Positions 38,729-48,106 of a stretch of DNA of 64,000 nucleotides are shown here, piece by piece. The stretch comes from Lysinibacillus sp. 2017 (lineage in GTDB: Bacteria > Bacillota > Bacilli > Bacillales_A > Planococcaceae), in NCBI RefSeq assembly GCF_003073375.1, contig NZ_CP029002.1, forward strand, positions 2,528,001 through 2,592,000, written 5' to 3'. The notes beneath the pieces were generated by a model, which saw nothing but the letters and a program-made list of their open reading frames with translations, was not told the origin of the DNA and searched no databases. Position 1 is the stretch's first letter, and the number at the start of each line of letters is the position of its first letter. The position numbers and the translations under genes were made by a program.

Positions 38729-39613
38729 TTATTTGAAAATAGATTTTAATTTGGCGAACATGCCTTTTGGGTGATCATCCTCTAATGACATTAGTGGAAC
38801 TGAATCTCCTAAAATACGACGAGCTATATTGCGATAGCCTAGAGATGCTTTGTTGTTTGGATTCATGACAATTGGCTCTCCTTTATTTGAAGAGCTAATG
38901 ACATCTTCGCTATCCACAACAATACCTAATAAATCAATTGATAAATGCGTTGTTACTTCTGTAATATCCATCGCATCACCCTTAGCCATTAAGCTTTTAC
39001 GAATACGATTAATGATTAACTTTGGCGGTTCAATGGACTCTTGCTCTAAAAGTCCAATAATACGGTCCGCATCACGCACTGCAGAAATTTCAGGTGTCGT
39101 CACGACAATGGCCTTGTCAGCACCTGCTACAGCATTACGGTAGCCTTGCTCAATACCAGCAGGACAGTCAATAAGAACGTAATCAAACTCACGTTTAAGC
39201 TCGTCTATTAAAACTTTCATTTGTTCAGGAGATATTGCATTTTTGTCTGTATTTTGAGCAGCTGGTAATAAATACAGACGCTCATCGACACGCTTATCCT
39301 TTACTAATGCTTGATGAGTTTTGCAGCGCCCCTCAATAACGTCCACTAAATCATAAATAATACGATTTTCTAAACCTAGAATAACATCTAAATTACGCAG
39401 ACCTATATCAGTATCGACTAAACAAACTCTCTTACCTTGTAAGGCCAATGCAGTACCAAGATTGGCTGTCGTAGTCGTTTTTCCTACGCCACCTTTTCCT
39501 GAAGTTATTACGATTGCTTCTCCCACATTAGCGGCTCCTTCCTTATGTAAGGTAGCATCTTGAGCTATTGTTTCATCAATATTCTTTCCGAATAATAATT
39601 CCTCTTCACTCAT
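38729..39613 (-). CDS. minD: Septum site-determining ATPase MinD
   Basis: Walker-type ATPase with the deviant Walker A K-G-G-V-G-K-T-T and a C-terminal amphipathic membrane helix (G-M-F-A-K-L-K-S-I-F-K). It positions MinC to block polar division. Two starts are credible: ATG 39613, directly after the minC stop with GGGGG 7 nt upstream (294 residues), or GTG 39526, with AAGGAG 8 nt upstream (265 residues). The second matches B. subtilis MinD, which begins G-E-A-I-V-I-T-S-G. The extra 29 residues are acidic and have no family counterpart I know. Confidence 0.95.
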   Translation of the reverse strand: MSEEELLFGKNIDETIAQDATLHKEGAANVGEAIVITSGKGGVGKTTTTANLGTALALQGKRVCLVDTDIGLRNLDVILGLENRIIYDLVDVIEGRCKTHQALVKDKRVDERLYLLPAAQNTDKNAISPEQMKVLIDELKREFDYVLIDCPAGIEQGYRNAVAGADKAIVVTTPEISAVRDADRIIGLLEQESIEPPKLIINRIRKSLMAKGDAMDITEVTTHLSIDLLGIVVDSEDVISSSNKGEPIVMNPNNKASLGYRNIARRILGDSVPLMSLEDDHPKGMFAKLKSIFK

Positions 39614-40282
39614 CTAGCTTCCCCCTTTAAATGTTGATAATTTCGGTCGGATATTTCTTACTTCTTGAATTCTGTCATAACAAATTGCATCATTTTCACC
39701 TATATAAGCAAAAATTTGCTCTGTATGTTGCAGGAGGTACTGTGTTTCATTTGTCATCACTTCAACATGATTTGAAATGAGTACATGCGTCGGTTCAAAA
39801 TGAGAGGCCGAAATAATCGCCGATTCATTGCCATTAACCCCTGCATGAACAATCCCCTTTAATTTTCCAGCAATATGGATGCTACCGCCTGCTTCAATTC
39901 GTCCATTTGGATTGACATCACCTAAAATGAGAATATCCCCAGTTGCACGAAGAACTTGTCCAGAACGCACGATTCCAACAAAAGTTTCAGAACGGTTCTC
40001 TTCTAAATGTTGCTGACTCTCTTCAATCGTCAGCACATCACTTTGAACATTTTTAACATGCAAATTTTGCTGTTGTTCGACAACCTTCGTTAATTGGACT
40101 TTTTGTTCTGGCGTACAGTAACGTTTTCCTAAATGCAATTGTACATCTATTTTACCATCAAGATGACCTTCTGTAACTTTTTTTCCAAGTTCTTCAACTA
40201 ATTCCGAAAAAGAACATTGGTCATCCAGTCGAAGTACTAATCCATCCTTCGTCCCCTTAATATGGACAAGTTGCCTTTTCAT
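39614..40282 (-). CDS. minC: Septum site-determining protein MinC
   Basis: 222 residues: N-terminal MinC_N domain (1-100) that acts on FtsZ and a C-terminal beta-helix (about 105-210) with G-Q-V-L-R-A-T-G-D-I-L-I-L-G-D-V-N, which binds MinD. The start has GAGGTGA upstream. It precedes minD and follows mreD, as in B. subtilis. Confidence 0.95.
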   Translation of the reverse strand: MKRQLVHIKGTKDGLVLRLDDQCSFSELVEELGKKVTEGHLDGKIDVQLHLGKRYCTPEQKVQLTKVVEQQQNLHVKNVQSDVLTIEESQQHLEENRSETFVGIVRSGQVLRATGDILILGDVNPNGRIEAGGSIHIAGKLKGIVHAGVNGNESAIISASHFEPTHVLISNHVEVMTNETQYLLQHTEQIFAYIGENDAICYDRIQEVRNIRPKLSTFKGGS

Positions 40283-40319
40283 AGCTTTTCAGTCACCTCA
40301 CGCTACAATTTTGTGAATA

Positions 40320-40838
40320 CTACTGAGCACGTTGAAGCACGCGGGCGCGAATTAAATATTTAAACACCCACCCAAGCATTACTAAAAACAGTAAGTTTGC
40401 CAAAATCGTTGGCATAAGTCGATACAATAAAAATGGCTTTAATGCCATTGTAGTAAATTGAATCATATAGAAAAATTCATAAATGGCAAATTCTAAAAAG
40501 CTTATTAATAGGATTGCTAAAACTGTCGAAAATAAAAGATGTGGATGAATTCGTTTCATACACCATCCTGCAATAAAACAAACTGCTGGATATAAAAATG
40601 TATATAGCCCAATAATATTGATATAAAACACATCAAAACAGAGCCCCAAAATCAAGCCATAAATCATCGCCTTTTTACGGTCATAATAAATAGCTAAAAA
40701 GATTAAATATAGGACGACAAAACGAGGGATTAAAAAGTAAGTTCCACCATTAAACTCCATCGGTGAAAACATTGCAAATTCTGATTCTAGTAAAAACAAA
40801 ATTGCTGCAACTGTCGGAATAAGAATTCGAACGAGCAT
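40320..40838 (-). CDS. mreD: Rod shape-determining protein MreD
   Basis: 172 residues, about five membrane segments, typical MreD. It overlaps the mreC stop by one base at 40838, so translation is coupled. Part of the MreBCD elongasome. Confidence 0.93.
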   Translation of the reverse strand: MLVRILIPTVAAILFLLESEFAMFSPMEFNGGTYFLIPRFVVLYLIFLAIYYDRKKAMIYGLILGLCFDVFYINIIGLYTFLYPAVCFIAGWCMKRIHPHLLFSTVLAILLISFLEFAIYEFFYMIQFTTMALKPFLLYRLMPTILANLLFLVMLGWVFKYLIRARVLQRAQ

Positions 40839-41758
40839 TACTCTTCCCCCTCAACTTCCTCAGAGACAGTACCATTTGTTAAATCATTATTTGTTGAATT
40901 TCCATCTGCTCCATCAATTGCAATCGTCTCACGTTTTGCAATGATTACATTTTCTAGCATGGAAAAGTCTGCTGCCGGCTTCACGTAAGCCATTTTTGTT
41001 AAACCAAAATCGTCCGTTGTCACTTCAGTTACTTCACCGATTAAAATGCCTTTCGGGAAAACACCGCCTAAGCCAGATGAAAGAACTTTTTCGCCAACTT
41101 TTAAATTTAATTTTGAATCAATGCGCTTTAATAATAATTCGTTACGTTCTTCATCATAACCTTCTATTAAACCATGAATTTCCTCATTATTTTCACCGAT
41201 TACAAGCGCTGATACACGATAATTTTCATTATTCGTATAAAGCAGTTCAACTTCAGAAGTATAGGGTGTCGCAATAACAATTTTCCCAATCAATCCTCGT
41301 GAAGTCATTACAGCCATGTTTTTTTGAACGCCTTGCGCTGTACCTTTATTTAAAATAATTTTTTCTTCCCATTGATCAGGGTTTCTCGCAATGACCGTCG
41401 CCTGAATCGGGTCGAAATCGCGCAAACTATCCTCAATCGATGTTAGGTCACGTAATGAAGCATTTTCAGCTTTCAAAGTACTAACCTCAGCTTGTAATAC
41501 CGCAAAATCTTCAAGGCGCATTTTTAAGCGTTGGTTTTCCTCATACGTATTTAACAGCGAATCAATATTGCTAAAAATACCTGTTATGTAATTTGTTGGC
41601 TTTGCAAAAATAGATTGCGCAAAGCCAACTGTATCTTTAATAATTTGCTCGGGTAAAGTTGCGTTATGACGATCACGAAGAGAGAAACCTATCAATGCCA
41701 CAAGGAAAATTACACTTACTAATAGTACGATTAATTTTTTATTTGTAAAATGTGGCAC
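40838..41758 (-). CDS. mreC: Rod shape-determining protein MreC
   Basis: 306 residues: a short N-terminal cytoplasmic tail, one membrane helix (about 9-25), a coiled coil (about 65-100), and a double beta-barrel domain (about 110-270). The C-terminus (after about 275) is acidic and disordered. It starts with GTG 41758, with AGGAGG 11 nt upstream. Confidence 0.95.
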   Translation of the reverse strand: MPHFTNKKLIVLLVSVIFLVALIGFSLRDRHNATLPEQIIKDTVGFAQSIFAKPTNYITGIFSNIDSLLNTYEENQRLKMRLEDFAVLQAEVSTLKAENASLRDLTSIEDSLRDFDPIQATVIARNPDQWEEKIILNKGTAQGVQKNMAVMTSRGLIGKIVIATPYTSEVELLYTNNENYRVSALVIGENNEEIHGLIEGYDEERNELLLKRIDSKLNLKVGEKVLSSGLGGVFPKGILIGEVTEVTTDDFGLTKMAYVKPAADFSMLENVIIAKRETIAIDGADGNSTNNDLTNGTVSEEVEGEE

Positions 41759-41774
41759 TGCTAGTCAGTCCTCC

Positions 41775-42791
41775 TTACTTCACTTGTTGCGCACGAACCA
41801 AATCAATGTTATCTAATGCTTTACCAGTTCCAATTGCAACACAGTCTAATGGATTTTCTGCAATAAATACAGGCATTTTTGTTTCATCACTAATAACTTT
41901 ATCTAAGTTACGTAATAATGCGCCACCGCCTGTTAATACAATACCACGTTCCATAACGTCAGCAGATAATTCTGGTGGTGTTTGTTCTAAAGTTTTCTTA
42001 ACGCCATCAACAATAGAGGCAATTGCTTCGCTTAATGATTTAGAAATTTCATCAGATGTAATTTCAATTGTTTTTGGTAAGCCTGTTACTAAGTCGCGTC
42101 CGCGAATTTCCATCGTTTCAACTGGACCTTCAGCGCGTGCTGTACCAATTTCCATTTTAACAGATTCTGCTGTACGTTCACCAATTGTTAAATTATAAGA
42201 TTTACGGATGTAAGCGATAATTGAGTGATCCATAGCATCCCCACCAATGCGTACTGATTCACTTGTTACGATACCACCAAGTGAAATAACTGCTACTTCT
42301 GTTGTACCGCCACCGATATCAACAACCATAGAACCTGTTGGCTCCCAAACTGGTAAATTTGATCCGATTGCTGCTGCAAATGGTTCTTCAATTGTGAATG
42401 CTTCTTTTGCACCCGCTTGGCGAGATGCGTCGATTACTGCGCGTTGTTCTACAGAAGTAATTCCGTATGGTACACAAATCATAACATTTGGTTTTTTCCA
42501 GTTAGAACCAGAAACTTTCATTGCTTCTTTTAAATAGTATTGAATCATTACTGTTGTGATTTCGAAGTCAGCGATTACGCCGTCTTTCATTGGACGAATG
42601 GCAACAATTGAGCCTGGTGTACGGCCAATCATATTTTTCGCATCGTTACCTACAGCAACAATCTCCCCAGTTTTCGTATTTTTCGCTACCACTGATGGTT
42701 CGCGTAAAACAATTCCTTTTCCTTTAACAAATACTAATGTATTAGCTGTGCCAAGATCGATCCCGACATCTTTATTCCCTAATCCAAACAA
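41775..42791 (-). CDS. mreB: Rod shape-determining actin-like protein MreB
   Basis: 338 residues. Phosphate-binding loops D-L-G-T-A-N-T (about 11-17) and D-I-G-G-G-T-T-E (about 160-167), plus the adenosine motif V-L-T-G-G-G-A-L. It starts with TTG 42791 (GGGAG 8 nt upstream). It forms membrane filaments that guide lateral wall synthesis. Upstream is a 440-bp gap, so its promoter should lie there. Confidence 0.98.
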   Translation of the reverse strand: MFGLGNKDVGIDLGTANTLVFVKGKGIVLREPSVVAKNTKTGEIVAVGNDAKNMIGRTPGSIVAIRPMKDGVIADFEITTVMIQYYLKEAMKVSGSNWKKPNVMICVPYGITSVEQRAVIDASRQAGAKEAFTIEEPFAAAIGSNLPVWEPTGSMVVDIGGGTTEVAVISLGGIVTSESVRIGGDAMDHSIIAYIRKSYNLTIGERTAESVKMEIGTARAEGPVETMEIRGRDLVTGLPKTIEITSDEISKSLSEAIASIVDGVKKTLEQTPPELSADVMERGIVLTGGGALLRNLDKVISDETKMPVFIAENPLDCVAIGTGKALDNIDLVRAQQVK

Positions 42792-43190
42792 ATTAAGTAC
42801 TCCCTTTCTATTAAAACAATTCTTTTATTTATGATGTTGCTAAAATCATACGCTCTATTATAACGAATTACATCAAAAAATTATAGTGTCACATGCTACA
42901 TATCCCGACTTTTGTCGAATGTTTTTTTATATAAACACTACTTTTCTATTGTATTTCTATTTTCGCTTTGAAACAAATAAAATTAATATGTAAGATTTAA
43001 CAAAATAACCACAGTGACATGACGAATATAACAAATAAAAGTTGCATCCCCTATAAAATCTACTATTTCAAACAAATAGATAATAAAAATGTCGAATTAC
43101 GTTCAATTGTATAATTTTCAAAATTAACATTCTTAGCAGTATAATTTCATTTTCCATACCCTTTTTTAGTTAATCATCAACCAAAAATAG
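42792..43190 (-). other. AT-rich intergenic region upstream of mreB
   Basis: About 400 bp, very AT-rich, with no ORF. It must hold the mreB promoter, but I see no single convincing -35/-10 pair. The right end is bounded by the radC terminator. Confidence 0.6.
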
Positions 43191-43227
43191 AAAACTACCT
43201 AAAAGTTAAGTACTTTTAGGTAGTTTT
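43191..43227 (-). terminator. Terminator of radC
   Basis: A perfect 16-bp stem AAAACTACCTAAAAGT / ACTTTTAGGTAGTTTT with a T-rich minus-strand tail. Confidence 0.92.
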
Positions 43228-43231
43228 CAAT

Positions 43232-43930
43232 TTAAAAATAACCCTTTTCCTTCATGCTTATAAATTGATGGTCTCCAATTATTACATGATCAAGTAAATC
43301 CACACCTACAATTTTTCCAGCTTCATATAAACGATTTGTCACATCAATATCTTCCGGACTTGGCGTTGGTACACCACTTGGATGATTATGAGAACAGATT
43401 AACGAAGCAGCTGAACGTTTGACAGCTTCTCGAAAAATTTCTCTTGGATGGACGATACTGGCATTTAAACTTCCTACAAATATCGTTTGTTTGTGAATTA
43501 CTTGATTTTTAACATTTAAAAACAAACATACGAAATGTTCTTGTTGTAAGGATGTCATATCCTGCATTAAGTAAGAAGCAGCATCTTCAGGAGAACGAAT
43601 CGTATAGCGTTCTTCTAAATCTTTTGAAGCTAAACGACGACCCAACTCTATCGATGCAAGTAATAATACTGCTTTCGCTTCACCGATTCCTTTTATATCA
43701 GTCATTTCCTCTAATGTCGCATGCTTTAAATTATGCAGCTTTTCAAAATTAAGGAGCACACGATTAGCAACTGTTAATACCGATTCCTTTTTCGTACCTG
43801 TCCCAAGTAAAATCGCAATTAACTCCTGATTCGATAAGCTTTTTGCCCCTTGTCGAATCAATCGTTCACGTGGTCGATCCGCTTCATGTACATCATTAAT
43901 TTTCATATTAATTACTGGTGTTATAGACAA
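43232..43930 (-). CDS. radC: DNA repair protein RadC (JAB domain)
   Basis: 232 residues. HhH region (about 60-90, D-I-K-G-I-G-E-A-K-A) and a JAMM metal site (H-N-H-P-S-G-V-P-x-P-S-P-E-D). Despite the name, a direct repair role is uncertain. The TTG at 43930 sits 8 nt after AGGAG. GTG or ATG upstream overlap or abut the SD, and a methionine at residue 9 (43906) is another possible start. Confidence 0.93.
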   Translation of the reverse strand: MSITPVINMKINDVHEADRPRERLIRQGAKSLSNQELIAILLGTGTKKESVLTVANRVLLNFEKLHNLKHATLEEMTDIKGIGEAKAVLLLASIELGRRLASKDLEERYTIRSPEDAASYLMQDMTSLQQEHFVCLFLNVKNQVIHKQTIFVGSLNASIVHPREIFREAVKRSAASLICSHNHPSGVPTPSPEDIDVTNRLYEAGKIVGVDLLDHVIIGDHQFISMKEKGYF

Positions 43931-43941
43931 TACCATCACTC

Positions 43942-44535
43942 CTAAAATGTTAGTTTTAGTAAGTGTAAAGTAAGCAATTTTTGTACGAGTGTCGCAATCG
44001 GTAAGCCGACAACATTATTGTAATCTCCTTCAATTCGGTCTACGAGTAAGGCGCCACTCGTTTGAATCCCGTACCCGCCTGCTTTATCAAATGGATCTCC
44101 CGTGTTGACATAAGCTTCAATCATCTCTTTAGATATGTCCTTAAATACGACGTTGGTTATTTCGACAAAAGTCGTTTCGGTTCCGTCTAATTCGATAATG
44201 GCCACAGCTGTCATTACTTGATGGCGGTTATTTGAAAGTTGCATTAAATGTTGTACTGCTTCGTCATGTGATTTTGGTTTGTGTAAAATTTGATTATTAA
44301 AAACGACAATCGTATCTGCTCCGATGACTAGTTTATTCGGGCATTTTTTCGCGACATTACGTGTTTTTAATAGGGCCACTTCTTTCACATATTGTTGCAT
44401 CGTTTCTGCGACAACACTGGTTTCTTCAACATCACTCGTATGTACCGTAAATGGTATCGAAAGCAGTCCGAGCAATTCCTTTCTTCGTGGCGATGCTGAA
44501 GCTAAAATAATTTGTTGATCTGTAGTAAAATTCAT
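43942..44535 (-). CDS. maf: Maf-like nucleotide pyrophosphatase
   Basis: 197 residues with the family start I-L-A-S-A-S-P-R-R-K-E-L-L and catalytic G-A-D-T-I-V (about 70). The enzyme hydrolyses dTTP/UTP-type or modified NTPs; in B. subtilis it is linked to septum inhibition. ATG 44535 with GGAGG 7 nt upstream is preferred over the longer frame. Order maf-radC-mreB matches B. subtilis. Confidence 0.95.
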   Translation of the reverse strand: MNFTTDQQIILASASPRRKELLGLLSIPFTVHTSDVEETSVVAETMQQYVKEVALLKTRNVAKKCPNKLVIGADTIVVFNNQILHKPKSHDEAVQHLMQLSNNRHQVMTAVAIIELDGTETTFVEITNVVFKDISKEMIEAYVNTGDPFDKAGGYGIQTSGALLVDRIEGDYNNVVGLPIATLVQKLLTLHLLKLTF

Positions 44536-44638
44536 TTCCAATCCTCCTATGTCTATAGTAAACGACAAATGGAAATTTGAAAAATGAATTCATTTTGCTA
44601 GCCTTTTATAAACTGACATTTGAGCTAAGTTTTCTACG

Positions 44639-45250
44639 TCAAAATGTCACTTTTAAGCAATCTAAATGTTCATAATAATTCATTAGTAAATGCAGTCGAA
44701 TAACCCCAACGTTCGTAGATAATTTTTGGATTTCCAAAATTTGTTGATTCCAGTTATCAGGCACTACATTTTTAGTATCTTCATTTACAGCAAGGGCTTG
44801 TCCTGTGAACCATTTCTCATCTTTCAGTAAGCTAGGTAACTGTAACTCGGCATGCTTTGGACAGCTACTTGTTAATGTCATTTGTTTATAAAAAGAGTTC
44901 GGGGTTGTTACATTTGCCCCTGCAACTTTTTCTAAATCTAACTGAGACCATACATAATAGCTCCCATCTACTTCAAAAATTGCCGACTTATTTAACGCGG
45001 GATAGCTTGATAAAAATTGAGCCGCACTATCAAAATTTGAAAAAACACCAAATTGCAATGCATAAAACGCTTGGGAAACTTTTTCCTGCTCAACCGGTAT
45101 TTGAGAAGTTGGTACAAGTTCCTCTTGTTGTTCCTGTGTAGGAAGTTGTAGTAATAAAATAAATGCGAATACCCCGACTAGTCCTGTTAATGAACCGAAA
45201 AATACCGCCTGTATAACAGAATTATTTTTTATCGTACGAAAAATGGGCAT
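44639..45250 (-). CDS. SPOR-domain, SpoIIB-like membrane protein
   Basis: 203 residues: an N-terminal cytoplasmic segment, one membrane helix (about 14-35), a Gln/Glu-rich linker, and a C-terminal SPOR-like domain (Y-A-L-Q-F-G-V-F-S-N-F-D-S-A-A-Q-F). SpoIIB of B. subtilis has this layout and lies at the same place (maf-spoIIB-comC-folC); it helps septal peptidoglycan thinning at engulfment. ATG 45250 with GAGGTGA is chosen. Sequence is divergent, so the name rests on domain and position. Confidence 0.75.
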   Translation of the reverse strand: MPIFRTIKNNSVIQAVFFGSLTGLVGVFAFILLLQLPTQEQQEELVPTSQIPVEQEKVSQAFYALQFGVFSNFDSAAQFLSSYPALNKSAIFEVDGSYYVWSQLDLEKVAGANVTTPNSFYKQMTLTSSCPKHAELQLPSLLKDEKWFTGQALAVNEDTKNVVPDNWNQQILEIQKLSTNVGVIRLHLLMNYYEHLDCLKVTF

Positions 45251-45296
45251 AAACTCACCTCTTTTTAAACACACTTTATCAAATAAAACCAAAAAA

Positions 45297-45323
45297 AAGG
45301 GGAGACTAGTGTCGTCTCACCTT
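45297..45323 (-). terminator. Terminator downstream of the second folC
   Basis: Stem GGTGAGAC / GTCTCCCC on the minus strand followed by T8. Confidence 0.88.
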
Positions 45324-45433
45324 AAAAAGTTTTCGTGCTAATTTCTCATCAATTGACAAATTACTCTTAAAAAATGGCCCCTCGATTTCTTTTCGCCTAT
45401 TATGCAGTAAATAATCCTATGAAAGCCATTATA

Positions 45434-46693
45434 TTAAGATTGATTTTCCCGTATATTTTGACGAATCTCACTTAATAAATAGAGCGAGCCCGTTACAATT
45501 CTCACCGTATTTCCACCTGGTGACTGTTGTAACATAGTCAAAACATCTTGAATAATGGTCTTTTCTTTTGCTTTACTTAATTCAAAAATAGTTTTAGCAG
45601 GCATTGCACGATCATTTGTTATATCAACAAAATAAAACGCGTCCCCTACTTCCTCTAGTATCGAAAGGACCGTTGCAACATCTTTATCCGCTAAAATACC
45701 TAACACAAATTCAATTTTCTTTGTTGGGAAATACTGTTTAATCGTATCTACCAGTGTACGAATGCTCGCTGGATTGTGTGCACCATCAAAATAGACATTC
45801 GGTAAAACCTGTTCAAAGCGACCAGCTAAATGTGCGTGTTGAACCGCATGTTGAATTTTTTCAATTGAAATTGATAACGCAAAAACTTTTGCCACTTGTA
45901 AAAAAGCAGTAATTGCCAATGCCATATTGCTTCCTTGATGTGCACCTAAAAACTGACGTTGCAAGTTTGCAATCGTTAACGGGTAACAATTATTTTCATA
46001 TGTCTCACCCGTTTCACCTAATAGAACCGTGAACTGCTTACCGAATTCGAATAATGGCGCCTCTTTTTCAATCGCTTCAGCCTTAACAACGACTAATGCT
46101 TCTTCGGGTAATCTGCCAATTACAACTGGTTTTCCTTGTTTAATAATACCCGCTTTATGCCCCGCGATACTCGTTAATGTATTGCCTAAAAATTTCGTAT
46201 GCTCTAACGCAATACTTGGAATAACCGATACAATCGGATTGACGACATTCGTGCTATCTTCACGACCTCCCATGCCCGTTTCTACTAGCACAAGATCTAC
46301 TTTTTGTTGCTTAAAAAATAGAAATGTTGCAGTGGTTAACAACTCAAAATCAGTTAACTTTCCACTCAGTCCTGCCTGTGCTAATTGACCAAACACATCA
46401 TCCATTTGTGCTTTTGAAATCGGTTGACCGTCAATTTGAATTTGATCATGTACATCGACAATACATGGTGACATAAATTTGCCGACAGATAGTCCGTGCG
46501 CTCGTGCTATAAATTCAACAAATGTTAACGTCGAGCCTTTACCATTCGTCCCTGCAAAATGGACCACCTGTAAATCATTTTGCGGATTGTTTAACGCTGT
46601 TAATGCTTCTTGAATCGCAGATAACCCTGGTTTGATCGAGTGGTCACTTTTCACATGCCAGCGTTCCTTATACGTATCGAGTAATGGAATCAT
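45434..46693 (-). CDS. folC: FolC family folylpolyglutamate/dihydrofolate synthase (copy 2)
   Basis: 419 residues, Mur-ligase fold. P-loop F-A-G-T-N-G-K-G-S-T near residue 50, T-G-M-G-G-R-E-D-S-T-N-V, H-T-K-F-L-G-N-T, and Y-F-D-G-A-H-N-P in the C-terminal domain. ATG 46693 follows the stop of copy 1 with no gap, so the genes are coupled. It resembles copy 1 but is clearly a diverged paralogue. Which copy is the main FolC is unknown. Confidence 0.92.
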   Translation of the reverse strand: MIPLLDTYKERWHVKSDHSIKPGLSAIQEALTALNNPQNDLQVVHFAGTNGKGSTLTFVEFIARAHGLSVGKFMSPCIVDVHDQIQIDGQPISKAQMDDVFGQLAQAGLSGKLTDFELLTTATFLFFKQQKVDLVLVETGMGGREDSTNVVNPIVSVIPSIALEHTKFLGNTLTSIAGHKAGIIKQGKPVVIGRLPEEALVVVKAEAIEKEAPLFEFGKQFTVLLGETGETYENNCYPLTIANLQRQFLGAHQGSNMALAITAFLQVAKVFALSISIEKIQHAVQHAHLAGRFEQVLPNVYFDGAHNPASIRTLVDTIKQYFPTKKIEFVLGILADKDVATVLSILEEVGDAFYFVDITNDRAMPAKTIFELSKAKEKTIIQDVLTMLQQSPGGNTVRIVTGSLYLLSEIRQNIRENQS

Positions 46694-47962
46694 TTACAGC
46701 CACCCCTTTTTCACAAATGCTCCGCGCACCTCTGCAATAAAATACAACGAGCCTGTAATGATTAATAGTTCATCCTCTGCTAAACCATCCATTTGCTCAG
46801 CCACAAGCTCTTTCCAATTGGTATGCGCACTTTTTTTCACATGTGTGCTTTGTGACATCAATTGTTCGGCTTTCGCAGCACGAGGTAAATCAATTTGAGT
46901 AAAGTGCATCTCATTGGCTACTTTATCCATCATTTCGATGCTCACTGCATGGTCCTTATCCTGCAAGGCCGCATAAATAAATTTATATTTTTTCTTTGGC
47001 GCTATTAATTTTAAAGCTGCGATTAATGCAGTTGTACCTTCTGAATTGTGTGCGCCGTCTAAAATAATATTCGTTCCAACGCGCTCAAAACGGCCATCCC
47101 ATTTCGCACGCTTTAATGCGTCTTTTACTTTTAGCATATCCAAACGACCTAAAAATAAATTAGCTGCAGTAATTGCTAAGGCCGCATTGTCGATTTGATG
47201 TTCACCTACCATTGCAAGCTCAACTTCATCTAGTTTCACAATTGCTTCATAGTTAAATTGCTGCGTAGCTGTTCGTTCTACCTTTATTTGTTCATTAAGC
47301 GTATAAATAGCTGCATTTTTTTTTGCTGCTACTTGTTGAATAACGTCCAATGCCTCTTTATTTTTCACTCCAACAACAACTGGTTTTCCACTTTTAATAA
47401 TACCTGCTTTTTCAAACGCAATTTTCGCATACGTATCCCCGAGCATATCGGTATGCTCTAATGAGATGGTTGTAATAACGGAAACTTCAGGTGTGATGAC
47501 GTTAGTTGAATCTAATCGTCCACCGATTCCTGCTTCTAAAAGGGCAACATCTAAGTTTTGCTCTGAGAAATATTGAAGCGCAATGAGCGTTACGACTTCA
47601 AAAAAGCTTGGAAATTTTCCGTCCAATTTTTGTTCAATTATCGCCGCAATTTCATTGGTAATTCTTAAAAAATCGGAATCGGAAATTTGCTGTTTATTAA
47701 TCGTTATTCGTTCATTCGCACGTTCTAAATGTGGTGAGATAAATGCACCAACTTGAAGTCCATGATTCATTAAAATTTCACGCGTTGCATTTAATGTCGA
47801 GCCTTTACCATTTGAACCTGCAAAATGAATAAATTTTATTTTCTTTTCTGGGTTACCTAATTGCTCTAAAATGATACGCGCAGATTGTAGTGGTTCCCCT
47901 TTATATTGACTCGCTTTTAATTTAAAAATAAACTCCGTGCATTGTTCCATCGTTTGAAACAT
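46694..47962 (-). CDS. folC: FolC bifunctional folylpolyglutamate/dihydrofolate synthase (copy 1)
   Basis: 422 residues. P-loop F-A-G-S-N-G-K-G-S-T, E-A-G-I-G-G-R-L-D-S-T-N-V, H-T-D-M-L-G-D-T and L-D-G-A-H-N-S-E. It adds glutamate to folates and to dihydropteroate. ATG 47962 has a purine-rich GGGAGAGAG SD; the longer frame starts within the leader. It is directly downstream of valS, as is folC in B. subtilis, and so is the likelier orthologue. Confidence 0.95.
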   Translation of the reverse strand: MFQTMEQCTEFIFKLKASQYKGEPLQSARIILEQLGNPEKKIKFIHFAGSNGKGSTLNATREILMNHGLQVGAFISPHLERANERITINKQQISDSDFLRITNEIAAIIEQKLDGKFPSFFEVVTLIALQYFSEQNLDVALLEAGIGGRLDSTNVITPEVSVITTISLEHTDMLGDTYAKIAFEKAGIIKSGKPVVVGVKNKEALDVIQQVAAKKNAAIYTLNEQIKVERTATQQFNYEAIVKLDEVELAMVGEHQIDNAALAITAANLFLGRLDMLKVKDALKRAKWDGRFERVGTNIILDGAHNSEGTTALIAALKLIAPKKKYKFIYAALQDKDHAVSIEMMDKVANEMHFTQIDLPRAAKAEQLMSQSTHVKKSAHTNWKELVAEQMDGLAEDELLIITGSLYFIAEVRGAFVKKGWL

Positions 47963-48067
47963 TTTTTCTCTCTCCCTAATACTGCTGTTCAAAGCATGTC
48001 TATGTAATACCCCTTATTATAGCGAAAATATTAGAATAAGAAACATTTAGGTTGTTATTCAAAAAGA

Positions 48068-48099
48068 AAGAGGCACCCATATTTCGGCACCTCTTCCAA
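48068..48099 (-). terminator. Terminator of valS
   Basis: Stem AAGAGG.GCC / GG.GCCTCTT with a TTCTTTTT tail on the minus strand. Confidence 0.8.
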
Positions 48100-48106
48100 A
48101 AATAAA

